From an uncultured bacterium (GTDB taxonomy: Bacteria > CSSED10-310 > CALFER01), in NCBI GenBank assembly GCA_937951895.1, contig CALFER010000090.1, forward strand, positions 62,001 to 126,000: a stretch of 64,000 nt of DNA, written 5' to 3'. Shown here one piece after another: positions 27,031-35,455 of the stretch; the first letter of the stretch is position 1; every line of letters starts with the position of its first letter. Position numbers and translations under genes: made by a program. Below the pieces are notes generated by a model. It had not been told where the DNA came from and ran no database searches. It was given only the letters and a program-made list of their open reading frames with translations.

Positions 27031-28002
27031 TCATGGTGTTATACCGATTGTGATCGATTCGTCAGGTCCGAATACGATGGCGTTCTTCAGGTCGGCGCCG
27101 GCTGGAATCTCAATACCATCCCAGACGATGACATTTCGGAGATGCGCGCGGGAACCGATCACGCAATTTCGTCCCAGCGCCACGATTCCCTCGAACCGGG
27201 CATCCGGAGCGATCGTACAACCGTGGTCCCTGTGGATCCACCTGTCGTCCTGCCATACCGACACTTTTTCGGATCGAAACAGCTCACCTGACTCGACTTT
27301 AAAACCCAACCAGTCTCTATGAGCCTCGAAGTAGCGATCGGGAGTCCCCGCATCGTTCCAGTAGCCATCATGACAGAAAGCCAGTAACGAGTGACCGTTC
27401 CGTATCATTTCGGGGTAAACCGATTCGGTACTCGTCAGAAAGCGCCGGGAGCGGAGGTAGTCAAGATAACGGAATGAAACGATCTGAACTCCGGTGAACG
27501 TTCCACCCCATGAATATGAGCCTGATCGGATGCTGCTGTAGGGGAAGCGCGTGATTCGACCGGATTCATCCGCCCCGATCACGGGAAATCCCCGCTGGGA
27601 TGAGCCGGGATGCAACGCCAAAGTAGCATCAGCACCCGTATCGCGATGTCGGGCAATCAGGCGATCGAATTGGATGTCGGTGACGATATCCCCGTTCACG
27701 ATCAGAAAATGGTCGTCCCGCAGTTGATCTCGCCATGGATAGATAGCGCCCGCGGTCCCCAGGATCGAGTCTTCGAACGAAAACTCAATTCGGAGCGGAC
27801 GCAGGCGATGAAGCGCTGATCGAATGGTATGCGGCAGGTGATGGAGATTGACAAAAAACTCTGAAACACCGGCATTTTGCAGTTGCATGATGAGATGAAC
27901 GATCAAGGGACGTCCAAACAGCGGCATGGCCGGCTTGGCGATCCGATGCGTGATCGGCGCCATGCGTTTGCCTAAACCCGCTGCCAGAATCACCGCTTTC
28001 AT
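27031..28002 (-). CDS. murU: MurU-like sugar-1-phosphate nucleotidyltransferase
   Basis: A 323-residue nucleotidyltransferase. It starts MKAVILAAGLGKRM, the nucleotide-binding signature of the NTP-transferase family, followed by ITHRIAKPAMPLFGRPL; NGDIVTD near 105 holds the metal Asp and FPVIGADESGRI the substrate strand. The C-terminal 60 residues (about 260-323) show left-handed-beta-helix-like hexapeptides (IAPDARFEGIVALGRNCVIG), absent from the short MurU of Pseudomonas, so GDP-mannose or glucose-1-phosphate transfer are alternatives. A much longer frame runs to 28449, but the ATG at 28002 has GGAGGAGAGAG at perfect spacing and the family start. First gene of a four-gene minus-strand operon ending at 20577. 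Confidence 0.82.
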   Translation of the reverse strand: MKAVILAAGLGKRMAPITHRIAKPAMPLFGRPLIVHLIMQLQNAGVSEFFVNLHHLPHTIRSALHRLRPLRIEFSFEDSILGTAGAIYPWRDQLRDDHFLIVNGDIVTDIQFDRLIARHRDTGADATLALHPGSSQRGFPVIGADESGRITRFPYSSIRSGSYSWGGTFTGVQIVSFRYLDYLRSRRFLTSTESVYPEMIRNGHSLLAFCHDGYWNDAGTPDRYFEAHRDWLGFKVESGELFRSEKVSVWQDDRWIHRDHGCTIAPDARFEGIVALGRNCVIGSRAHLRNVIVWDGIEIPAGADLKNAIVFGPDESITIGITP

Positions 28003-28027
28003 CTCTCTCCTCCGCATCAGAATTGAC

Positions 28028-28055
28028 TTGGAATCCAGGAGCGATTGTATATAAT
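28028..28055 (+). promoter_or_regulatory. Promoter of the NatAB-like ABC operon
   Basis: TTGGAA (28028-28033), 16-bp spacer, TATAAT (28050-28055), the consensus -10. A TTGACT at 28023 gives a 21-bp spacer and is less likely. Predicted start near 28062, leaving about 64 nt before the ATG at 28126. Confidence 0.6.
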
Positions 28056-28073
28056 AGCGCCTTGCGGATTCAA
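28044..28073 (-). promoter_or_regulatory. Promoter of the murU-amgK-glycan operon
   Basis: Minus-strand TTGAAT (28073-28068), 18-bp spacer, TACAAT (28049-28044). Predicted start near 28037, leaving about 35 nt to the ATG at 28002. It overlaps the plus-strand promoter at 28028-28055 almost completely. Confidence 0.5.
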
Positions 28074-28125
28074 TGAAATTCCGCAAACCTTCTTGACTTT
28101 TCCGCGAATTGGATCGCCTGCGCAC

Positions 28126-29352
28126 ATGAACCGAATCCTCACCATTGTCAGAAAAGAACTTCTGTCGTTTTTCCGCGATCACCATACCCTGCTCTATTCG
28201 CTTCTCTTCCCGATTATTCTGTACCCCGTCACATTCTGGATCATGAATCAGATCATGCTGCTCCAGCAGGGTGATCTCGAGAAACAGGCCACACGTGTTG
28301 CATTTCAGGAATCGAGTTACGACCGACTCGCGATCCGTCTGCTCGAGGATTCCCGTTTCGACCTCCTGCCGGACCTTCTCGGTAACCCCGTTCCGGACGC
28401 CCACGCTCTCCGTGACTTGGATCTGGACATTGTGATTCACCCGCTTCAATGCATGCCGGACATTCGTTTAGAAGTGATTTACGATCAGGCAGACGAGCGA
28501 TCGATCGAGGCGAAGAAACGGGTGGATGCCGTCATCGACAAGATCCGTGAGGAGCTGTTGATCGAGCGTAGCGGGATGAGACTGGATTCGTTTCCTTCGT
28601 TCGAGATGATTCCGATCGATACGGCTTCCGTCGAAAAACGATCGACATTCCTCATCGGGGCCATTCTTCCGATGATCATCGTGATCATCACCCTGATGGG
28701 CGGATTGTATCCTTCGATCGAAGTGATTGTGAGCGAACGAGAACGCAATACTCTCGAGACATCGCTCCTGGCACCCATCTCAAGAACGCATCTGCTGGCC
28801 GGCAAGTTCATCGCCGTCGTACTGATGTCCATGCTTTCGGTTCTTCTGAACGTGATATCCATCTTGTTAACATTGAAACACACGTTGTTCATGGCCGATG
28901 AGTTTCAGGAGATGCGATTCACACTGCCATTGCATTCCATTCCTGCCATCCTTTTTGGTTCTCTTCTGATCTCCATTATTTTCAACGCGTTGATGGTCTT
29001 TCTGGCCTCATTCGCACGCAATTTCAAGGAAGGCCAGAGTTATGTGATTCTTGTGTACATGCTGGGTTTTCAGCCAGCGGTCGTGGCGGCTCTGCCGGGC
29101 ACGAAGTTCACTCCTACAACGGCGCTCATTCCCGTCACCAATATCGCGCTGTTTTTCCGTGACGCGATACGCGGGGAACTGACTCTCATTCCCTCGGTCA
29201 TCACATTGTCGATGCTGACGGTTCTCGCCACAGCCTTCCTTCTCGCCGCCCGTCTGTTTATCAGCCGGGAAACATTCGTTTATCGACCCGAAAAAGAGAC
29301 GACGAAAAAGAAGCGAGCAATTCGGATACCGTGGCGGACGATGCGGAGGTAA
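28126..29352 (+). CDS. ABC-2 type exporter permease, NatB-like
   Basis: A 408-residue permease. It has an amphipathic N-terminus (ILTIVRKELLSFFRD), a first membrane helix at about 18-40, then a large extracytoplasmic domain (about 45-175). Five more membrane segments follow, with the ERERNTLETSLLAPISRTHLLAGKF coupling region between them, as in NatB/CcmB-like ABC-2 permeases that export ions or drugs. The upstream ATG at 28045 lies within the promoter and is rejected; 28126 opens with the family-type N-terminus. The ATPase gene follows 6 bp later and a second permease after that, so the exporter is probably a heterodimeric membrane part with one ATPase. Substrate unknown; Na+ is the textbook NatAB cargo. 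Confidence 0.85.
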   Translation: MNRILTIVRKELLSFFRDHHTLLYSLLFPIILYPVTFWIMNQIMLLQQGDLEKQATRVAFQESSYDRLAIRLLEDSRFDLLPDLLGNPVPDAHALRDLDLDIVIHPLQCMPDIRLEVIYDQADERSIEAKKRVDAVIDKIREELLIERSGMRLDSFPSFEMIPIDTASVEKRSTFLIGAILPMIIVIITLMGGLYPSIEVIVSERERNTLETSLLAPISRTHLLAGKFIAVVLMSMLSVLLNVISILLTLKHTLFMADEFQEMRFTLPLHSIPAILFGSLLISIIFNALMVFLASFARNFKEGQSYVILVYMLGFQPAVVAALPGTKFTPTTALIPVTNIALFFRDAIRGELTLIPSVITLSMLTVLATAFLLAARLFISRETFVYRPEKETTKKKRAIRIPWRTMRR

Positions 29353-29358
29353 CTCAGC

Positions 29359-30111
29359 GTGATCCAAGTGAAAGAAATCACCAAAATTTTCAAGGACCCG
29401 CAACGGAAAGAGTTTCGAGCCGTGGACGGGATCTCGTTCGAGTGCAGACCGGGAGAGATCTTCGGGTTGCTCGGCCCCAACGGTGCCGGCAAAACGACGA
29501 CACTCAGGATGCTGTCGACGCTGCTGACACCCTCGAGCGGAACAGCGGTGATCAACGGGTTCGATATTCGACACGAACCGGACCGGGTTCGGGCTTCGAT
29601 CGGTTTTTTGTCATCGACCACAGGTTTATACCCGCGGTTGACCCCGCGTGAAATTCTGGTGTTCTTCGGGCGTTTAAACGGGTATTCAGCAGATCGGGCC
29701 AGACAGCGCGCCGAAGAATTGATCGATGTCCATGGAATCCGCGAGTTTGCCCAGGTTCGTTGTGAGAAGTTGTCTTCCGGGATGAAACAGAAGGTTTCCA
29801 TCGCCCGGGCCACCGTGACGGATCCTCCTGTTCTGATCTTTGACGAACCGACGGTCGGCCTCGATGTTCTGGCGGCGGCTCAGACTCTCAAAGCCGTCCA
29901 GGATCATCGCCTAAAAGGCAAGTGTATTCTTTATTCCACGCATATCATGAGCGAAGCAGAAAAACTGTGCGACCGGATTGCCATCATTCATCAGGGCAGG
30001 ATTGCCGCGATCGGATCGTTGGATGCTTTGCGCAATCAGACCGGTCACCGGTATCTCGAAGATATCTTTATCTCTCTGATCGATGGATCGATAAACGGGA
30101 GCCCGCTTTGA
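29359..30111 (+). CDS. ABC transporter ATPase, NatA-like
   Basis: A 250-residue nucleotide-binding subunit. Walker A is GPNGAGKTT near 38-46, the signature motif is KLSSGMKQKVSIARA near 136 (LSSGM instead of LSGGQ, frequent in NatA-type ATPases), Walker B is VLIFDEPTVGLD near 157 and the switch His is in YSTHIMSEA near 193. The start is a GTG preceded by GGAGGT at 8-nt spacing. It lies between two ABC-2 permease genes and overlaps the second by 4 bp. It powers export by both permeases, as inferred from gene order. Confidence 0.93.
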   Translation: MIQVKEITKIFKDPQRKEFRAVDGISFECRPGEIFGLLGPNGAGKTTTLRMLSTLLTPSSGTAVINGFDIRHEPDRVRASIGFLSSTTGLYPRLTPREILVFFGRLNGYSADRARQRAEELIDVHGIREFAQVRCEKLSSGMKQKVSIARATVTDPPVLIFDEPTVGLDVLAAAQTLKAVQDHRLKGKCILYSTHIMSEAEKLCDRIAIIHQGRIAAIGSLDALRNQTGHRYLEDIFISLIDGSINGSPL

Positions 30112-32093
30112 ATCTCAGGCACATCAGGCTCGATCAGATCGGCGTAATCATCCGGAAAGAACTGCTCGAAACGATCCGGGAGTCGAAGATTCTGCTGACA
30201 GGCGTTATTCTGCCGCTGGTGATCTATCCGCTTCTGATATTTGGCATATCCACATTTCAGAACTTTCAGGCCGAAAAGCTGAAGCATCGGGAGTATCGCG
30301 TCGGGATTGATGGGAATCGCGAGGAACTGGATGTCTTTTTGAAAGACTCCACCAATCGATTCTCATTCCTCGAAACCGACAACGTATATGGGATGCTTCA
30401 TGAGCAGGCGGCGGATTTCGGCATCGAGATCCTGACAGGCAGACACGCCAATACGCTCGAATTCTGGCTGATATTCTCCGGGAGTGACGAGGATTCGATG
30501 CTCGGACAAAATGCCCTCGCGGAACTCATGACCAAACACCGTTCGGATTGGATCCGCGGAGAACTGGTCCGGTTGGGCATTCCGGAATCCGCCACCTCCC
30601 CCGTCACAATCACCGCGCGCGACCTGTCGACCCCCGAAACCCGCAGCGGGTTCTCACTCGGTAAAATCATCCCGTTCCTTCTCATCATGATTCTGGTCGG
30701 AGGATGCTCCTATACGGCGATCGATCTGATAGCAGGAGAAAAAGAACGGGGATGTTTTGAAACCCTGCTGGTGTCATCGGTCAAGCGCGAAGAGGTGATT
30801 TTCGGTAAATTCAGTATCGTCTTTATCGCAGGAATCGTCTCGGTGATCCTGAACCTGTTCAGTATGTACATCACGATGAAACTCGGGCTGTTCAGACCGG
30901 CGGACACAACGGTGGAATCCGGCTTCCGGATCGAGCCGGGAACGATCCTGCTTGTCTTTGTCTGTCTGCTTCCCATCGCTGTTCTGTTCTCGGCGCTCCT
31001 GATTCAGTTTGCGACCCGGGCAAAGAGTTATCAGCACGGCCAGATCATGCTGCTCCCGTTCTCTCTCGGAGCGATCCTCCCGTGCCTCGTCGCCTTCATG
31101 CCCGGCCTGCATTCCGATTCGTTTCTGATCGCCGTACCGGTCGCCAACGCCGTCATCGTGATCAAGGAGATCATGGAGGGCAGTTTCCATCTTCCGGCAT
31201 TCCTTCTGACAAATATCGCCAATCTGTTCTATTCCATGGTGTTCCTCAGAATGGCGGTTCGGGCGTTGGGCGAGGAAGAATCCCTGGTTCGTGTCGTCCA
31301 GGACGGGGTTTCGCGCTTTGAGATGCGCCGTGATCCGGTTCGCACGGGTTTGATCGGTTTTTCGATTATCTGGCTGATGATGTATTTCGTCATGGCCCCA
31401 TTTCAAGCCCACATGCCGGTCACGGGACTCCTGGTCACGTTGTGGGGCCTGATGCTGTTTTCCGCCTGGATGCTGCCGAGACTGCTCGAACTCCCTCTCC
31501 GTCCGACACTCCGCCTCAATCCGCCGAGACTGCTCTCGTTGCTGGCTCTCGTATTCGCGTTGCCCGGCACGATGTTCGCCGCGATGGTCATCATCCGGAT
31601 TCAGGAGATGATCATGCCGATGCCTGAGGTTTTCTCGGAGGCATTCCGGGATCTTCTCGTCGACAACAACCTGCCACTGTGGCTGTCGCTCTTCGTCTTC
31701 GCCGTATCTCCGGGTATATGCGAGGAACTGTTGTTTCGCGGAGCATTGATGGGTGGCTTTGCAACCCGAGTATCCATGCATCGGGCCGTTTGGTTGTCCG
31801 CGGTCTGTTTTGCGCTGATGCACTTCAGCGTGTTCCGGCTGGCCCCCACGCTTGTCATCGGCTTGATTCTCGGTTACGTCGCCATGTTATCCCGATCGCT
31901 TTTCCCGGCGATGATCTTACATGCTGTGTATAATGGGGTCATGATCCAATCGGGTGAAGCGCTTGCCGAGCGGTTTTCCATCGGCATGGCAACCGCGGGC
32001 GCCATCATTTTTCTGTTCGTGAGTCTCTTGATGTTACGATGGGATTATCGGAACAGATCCGATCGCCATGAAGTTTCCGACAGAGTGGCTTGA
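30108..32093 (+). CDS. ABC-2 permease fused to a CPBP intramembrane protease
   Basis: A 661-residue fusion. Residues 1-about 410 repeat the plan of the permease at 28126: IRKELLETIRESKILL, a membrane helix, a large outer domain, then GEKERGCFETLLVSSVKREEVIFGKF and further helices. Residues about 420-650 form a CPBP (CAAX/Abi) protease with E539-E540-x2-R543 in CEELLFRG, a second motif with H572 and a third with H605 (LHAVYN), all ligands present. The start is a TTG overlapping the ATPase stop by 4 bp, with GGGAG upstream; a longer frame from 29922 lies inside the ATPase and is rejected. The fusion suggests that exported material or the pump itself is processed by the protease. Confidence 0.85.
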   Translation: MNLRHIRLDQIGVIIRKELLETIRESKILLTGVILPLVIYPLLIFGISTFQNFQAEKLKHREYRVGIDGNREELDVFLKDSTNRFSFLETDNVYGMLHEQAADFGIEILTGRHANTLEFWLIFSGSDEDSMLGQNALAELMTKHRSDWIRGELVRLGIPESATSPVTITARDLSTPETRSGFSLGKIIPFLLIMILVGGCSYTAIDLIAGEKERGCFETLLVSSVKREEVIFGKFSIVFIAGIVSVILNLFSMYITMKLGLFRPADTTVESGFRIEPGTILLVFVCLLPIAVLFSALLIQFATRAKSYQHGQIMLLPFSLGAILPCLVAFMPGLHSDSFLIAVPVANAVIVIKEIMEGSFHLPAFLLTNIANLFYSMVFLRMAVRALGEEESLVRVVQDGVSRFEMRRDPVRTGLIGFSIIWLMMYFVMAPFQAHMPVTGLLVTLWGLMLFSAWMLPRLLELPLRPTLRLNPPRLLSLLALVFALPGTMFAAMVIIRIQEMIMPMPEVFSEAFRDLLVDNNLPLWLSLFVFAVSPGICEELLFRGALMGGFATRVSMHRAVWLSAVCFALMHFSVFRLAPTLVIGLILGYVAMLSRSLFPAMILHAVYNGVMIQSGEALAERFSIGMATAGAIIFLFVSLLMLRWDYRNRSDRHEVSDRVA

Positions 32094-32109
32094 TACAGGA
32101 GTTGTACAT

Positions 32110-33102
32110 ATGTCGTTCATCGAACTCGTCAGATCCCGCGCACGTGAACTCGGGCGCACAATTGTTTTTCCTGAAGGATCCGAACCCAGGACACTCGCGG
32201 CCGTCCAGCATCTGTCGAAGGAGCGGATCCTTCGGCCGATTCTCCTGGGAGACACGGACTCGATCCGAACGGCAGCCCGAGGTGCCGGTGTTGAACTGGA
32301 GGGAATCGACATCATCGATCCCCGAACCTCCTCGCATCTGGAAACATTCGCCGATGTGTATCGGTCTCTTCGCAGAGGCAAGGATGCAGATGACACGAAC
32401 TGGACCGAGATCATCAGCGATCCGATTTATTTCGGGACAATGATGGTCCGGGAAGGACTGGCAGACGGATATCTTGCGGGCGCGGTCACCACAACCGCCA
32501 AAACCGTTCAGGCCGGATTGCGGATCCTCAAGACCCGCCCGGGTGTGCGACGGATGTCGAGTCTTTTTTTCATGATCCATCCTGACGAGACGTGGTTTGA
32601 CGGCGGTTTGTTTGCTCTGGCCGACGCCGCGATCAACATCGCGATGGATGCGCAGACCATGGCTGAAATCGCTGTGACAACCGCTCACAGCGTTCGAGAT
32701 ATCGCCGGCATGTCCCCGCGTGTCGCCATGTTGAGTTACTCGACGTTGGGAAGCGGCACGGGCGAACGGGTGGAGATGGTGAGAGAAGCAACGGCACTGG
32801 CTCGGAGGATGGATCCGGACCTGGAAATCGAAGGAGAAATCCAGGCTGATGCGGCGATCATACCCGAAGTCGGACGTTTGAAATCACCGGCGAGTCGAGT
32901 TGCCGGGCGCGCTAATGTTCTAATCTTCCCATCGATCGACGCAGCAAACATCGCCTATAAACTCATCCAGCGACTCGCGCGGGTCGAGGCGGTCGGCCCG
33001 ATCCTCCAGGGACTCTCCAAGCCCGCCAACGATCTCAGCAGAGGATGTTCGATCGACGATATCGTCAACACAGCCGCGATCACAGCTCTTCAATGCCGGT
33101 GA
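32110..33102 (+). CDS. pta: Phosphate acetyltransferase (phosphotransacetylase)
   Basis: A 330-residue short-form Pta that interconverts acetyl-CoA and acetyl phosphate. Family motifs are RTIVFPEGSEPRT near 17-29, YLAGAVTTTAKTVQAGLRIL near 123, MLSYSTLGSG near 208 and the long C-terminal block DAAIIPEVGRLKSP/GRANVLIFPSIDAANIAYKL. The final QGLSKPANDLSRG loop binds CoA/phosphate. The start is the ATG with AGGAG upstream rather than the earlier ATG at 32068. It follows the ABC/CPBP gene by 16 bp. Phosphate butyryltransferase is the alternative, but the C-terminal motif set favours Pta. No acetate kinase gene is present in the window. Confidence 0.93.
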   Translation: MSFIELVRSRARELGRTIVFPEGSEPRTLAAVQHLSKERILRPILLGDTDSIRTAARGAGVELEGIDIIDPRTSSHLETFADVYRSLRRGKDADDTNWTEIISDPIYFGTMMVREGLADGYLAGAVTTTAKTVQAGLRILKTRPGVRRMSSLFFMIHPDETWFDGGLFALADAAINIAMDAQTMAEIAVTTAHSVRDIAGMSPRVAMLSYSTLGSGTGERVEMVREATALARRMDPDLEIEGEIQADAAIIPEVGRLKSPASRVAGRANVLIFPSIDAANIAYKLIQRLARVEAVGPILQGLSKPANDLSRGCSIDDIVNTAAITALQCR

Positions 33103-33117
33103 CGGAAGGATCGATGC

Positions 33118-33648
33118 ATGAGAAACTCTCTGGTCGTTTTCGCTGATGAACTGAACGCCACGGGCGGAGCATGGCTCCTTACGGGCAGAACAGCGGCTGC
33201 ACTGCAAGGTGTCATCATTCATGGCAACACCTTATCATTCCTGACGACGTCCGAAGTCTGCGATCTTGTCGGGAACAAGCTCGAAACATTCCGAACCCAG
33301 AAGGTCAAGCTTCGCGATCTCGGACCATGGAAAGGATGGATCGGCACGTTCCGACACGATTCGATCGATGCGGCAATCATCGGTGATCCGGAGTTTTCGA
33401 TCGGGAATCGGCATGCGCGCATTCCCGTCGATGACATCTTTCTCTCGATCGATCCCTATGAAGTCAGTCTTTCGAAGGTCTTTCTGATGCCACGGGACTG
33501 GCTGGCCGTCATGGCATACATCGAAAACGACCGTGATCTCCTTGAAGCGCTGATTGCATCGGGCATCACACGCGACCAGTTCCGAGCCATCACGGACACG
33601 CTCGGACTCACGTATGTCCTGAAATCCGATATTGAAGCCATCTTCTGA
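33118..33648 (+). CDS. Small protein with nucleotidyltransferase-like N-terminus, unknown function
   Basis: A 176-residue soluble protein, no signal peptide. The opening FADELNATGGAWLLTGRTAAALQGVIIH resembles the first helix-turn-strand of minimal nucleotidyltransferase folds (AbiEii/MNT type), where a Gly/Ser pair precedes metal aspartates. The expected D-x-D is not obvious; D57-like positions around SEVCDLVG and SIDAAIIGDPEF could take that role. The rest alternates strands and helices and ends helical. AAGGA lies just upstream. It sits 15 bp after pta and 63 bp before a Nudix gene, so it may belong to the same transcript. I do not recognise a family. Confidence 0.6.
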   Translation: MRNSLVVFADELNATGGAWLLTGRTAAALQGVIIHGNTLSFLTTSEVCDLVGNKLETFRTQKVKLRDLGPWKGWIGTFRHDSIDAAIIGDPEFSIGNRHARIPVDDIFLSIDPYEVSLSKVFLMPRDWLAVMAYIENDRDLLEALIASGITRDQFRAITDTLGLTYVLKSDIEAIF

Positions 33649-33711
33649 CGATGAACCGCAGTCTCGCATTCACCAACACTTCCGACGGCATGTAGAAAGC
33701 AACTGGCGCGG

Positions 33712-34287
33712 ATGATCAGCCTCTGCGAACTGAAGCGACGCATCCGGTCGGCCACCCCTTCAAGATCCGATCGACAGGCACGGATACGGGCATCCGTGAT
33801 ACTTCTGATCATCGATCCGGATCGATCCCCGGCGATTCTCCTCACGGAACGCTCGGAATCCGTTCAGCATCACAAAAAAGAAGTCTCGTTCCCGGGAGGA
33901 ATGCAGGAACCCGGGGACAAAGACCCTGAGTCGACAGCGTTGCGGGAATTGGAGGAGGAAACGGGAATACCCGCATGTGCGGTCGAGGTGATTGGACGGC
34001 TGGATGACGTCGACACCACGACAGGTTTCATCGTGACGCCGATCGTCGGGCTGGCAAACACGTCCATTGAATTGAAGATCAACGTCCATGAGATCGATCG
34101 GTGTTTCCTGATTCCTCTGAGTTTTTTTGACCGGATCCAGCCTCAAAAGGAGCTGATCGATTATCGCGGGAGGATGTTGCTGATCGAGTTTTTTCCCTGG
34201 CTCGATGTCCGGATTTGGGGTGCTACGTATCGGATTCTGAGACAGTTTCTGGACATCGTCGGCGATCAGGGTGAGATTGCGCCTTAG
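33712..34287 (+). CDS. Nudix hydrolase, CoA pyrophosphatase (NudL) type
   Basis: A 191-residue Nudix protein. The Nudix box is GGMQEPGDKDPESTALRELE followed by EETGI (about 62-86), matching G-x5-E-x7-REUxEExGU with all metal-binding glutamates. Just before it, LLTERSESVQHHKKEVSFPGG matches the UPF0035 signature of CoA diphosphatases (usually v-x-x-H-x-G-Q-V-SFPGG), which split CoA into phosphopantetheine and 3',5'-ADP. Neighbouring pta also uses CoA, which agrees with that assignment. The ribosome site is weak. 3',5'-ADP is also the product cleared in PAPS metabolism, of interest given the sulfation genes at 48.9-51.6 kb. Confidence 0.88.
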   Translation: MISLCELKRRIRSATPSRSDRQARIRASVILLIIDPDRSPAILLTERSESVQHHKKEVSFPGGMQEPGDKDPESTALRELEEETGIPACAVEVIGRLDDVDTTTGFIVTPIVGLANTSIELKINVHEIDRCFLIPLSFFDRIQPQKELIDYRGRMLLIEFFPWLDVRIWGATYRILRQFLDIVGDQGEIAP

Positions 34288-34296
34288 AATTGACCG

Positions 34297-34325
34297 TTGC
34301 ATGATTCATCGGGTTTGGCGATAAT
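34297..34325 (+). promoter_or_regulatory. Promoter of the sugar ABC ATPase gene
   Basis: TTGCAT (34297-34302), 17-bp spacer, GATAAT (34320-34325). Predicted start near 34332, 20 nt before the ATG and just ahead of the GGAGGAG ribosome site. It lies in the 64-bp gap after the Nudix gene. Confidence 0.55.
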
Positions 34326-34351
34326 AGCGGGTTGAATCTGGAGGAGTCTCG

Positions 34352-35455
34352 ATGGCGACTGTCACCTTTGAGCATGTCTTTAAACGATTCGGAGAAGCCA
34401 CAATCATCAATGATCTCAGCTTCACGATCCAGGACCGTGAGTTCGTCGTTATCGTCGGTCCGTCGGGTTGCGGGAAATCCACCTCTCTGAGAATGATCGC
34501 CGGGTTGGAGGAAATTTCCGACGGGATCATCCGGATCGGGGACCGCGTTATCAACGATGTTCTGCCCAAGGATCGCGATATCGCGATGGTATTCCAGAAC
34601 TACGCCCTGTACCCGCACATGAATGTTTACAAAAACATGGCATTCGGTCTGATGCTTCGGAAGGTGGATTCTGCTGAAATCGACCGGCGGGTAAAAAAAG
34701 CCGCGGATATTCTCGGAATCGAAAACCTCTTGATGCGAAAACCGAAACAACTGTCGGGCGGGCAGCGTCAGCGTGTGGCAGTCGGGAGAGCGATCGTTCG
34801 CGAACCTTCTGTGTTTCTTTTCGATGAACCCCTCTCGAATCTCGATGCAAAGATGCGCGTCCAGATGCGTTCGGAAATCCGGAAACTTCATCATCAACTG
34901 CTCGCGACGATGGTCTATGTCACCCACGACCAGGTCGAAGCGATGACCATGGGCGATCGTATCGTTATCTTGAAAGACGGCCTACTGCAGCAGGAAGGAC
35001 CTCCGCTCCAGATCTATAAAAAGCCATCCAATGTTTTTGTCGCCGGATTCATCGGAAGCCCTGCCATGAATTTTCTGTCCGGATCGCTTTCGCATAACGG
35101 CACGCAGAGCGCGCATTTCAAATCCGACGGATTGGAACTGACCATTCCGGCATCTGTCATGCAGCAGTTTGCGTTGCCCTCCCAGCGCGATCTCATCCTG
35201 GGCATCCGACCGGAGGATTTACGGATTGCCGGAACCCCGGACCCAAGTGCCGGTTCGATCAGCGGGTCGATTGAACTGGTCGAGGCGACCGGCTCCGAGA
35301 CGCTGGTTCACGTTCGGACGGATCAGCAATCGCTTGTTGCTCGCCTGTCGCCGGACGTCGATGTCCGCGAGGGTGAATCTGTGACGATTGGCTTCGATTT
35401 TTCACGTATCCATCTCTTCGATACAGCCTCCAGCCGATCTCTGCTGCTGAGTTAA
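34352..35455 (+). CDS. Sugar ABC importer ATPase, MsmX/UgpC/MalK-like
   Basis: A 367-residue ATPase of the carbohydrate-uptake type. Walker A GPSGCGKST near 36, Q-loop VFQNYALYPHM near 85, signature LSGGQRQRVAVGRA near 134, Walker B FLFDEPLSNLDA near 154, and VTHDQVEAMTMGDR. The C-terminal 120 residues form the OB/TOBE regulatory region (GFIGSPAMNFLSG, then LGIRPEDLRI), typical of MalK relatives. It stands alone behind its own promoter, as multitask ATPases such as MsmX do, and could energise the permease pair at 62682-64000. The stop is directly followed by the next ATG, so the lipoprotein gene is co-transcribed. Confidence 0.93.
   Translation: MATVTFEHVFKRFGEATIINDLSFTIQDREFVVIVGPSGCGKSTSLRMIAGLEEISDGIIRIGDRVINDVLPKDRDIAMVFQNYALYPHMNVYKNMAFGLMLRKVDSAEIDRRVKKAADILGIENLLMRKPKQLSGGQRQRVAVGRAIVREPSVFLFDEPLSNLDAKMRVQMRSEIRKLHHQLLATMVYVTHDQVEAMTMGDRIVILKDGLLQQEGPPLQIYKKPSNVFVAGFIGSPAMNFLSGSLSHNGTQSAHFKSDGLELTIPASVMQQFALPSQRDLILGIRPEDLRIAGTPDPSAGSISGSIELVEATGSETLVHVRTDQQSLVARLSPDVDVREGESVTIGFDFSRIHLFDTASSRSLLLS

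Noticed and set aside
28045..28125. N-terminal extension of the NatB-like permease from an ATG at 28045
   Set aside because: It would begin inside the predicted promoter, and the extra 27 residues do not fit the membrane-protein start at 28126.
30774..31823. Minus-strand frame of 349 codons
   Set aside because: Antisense to the permease/CPBP fusion gene; highly charged low-complexity composition.
34290..34325. TTGACC at 34290 paired with GATAAT at 34320 as promoter
   Set aside because: A 24-bp spacer is too long; TTGCAT at 34297 gives 17 bp and is preferred.
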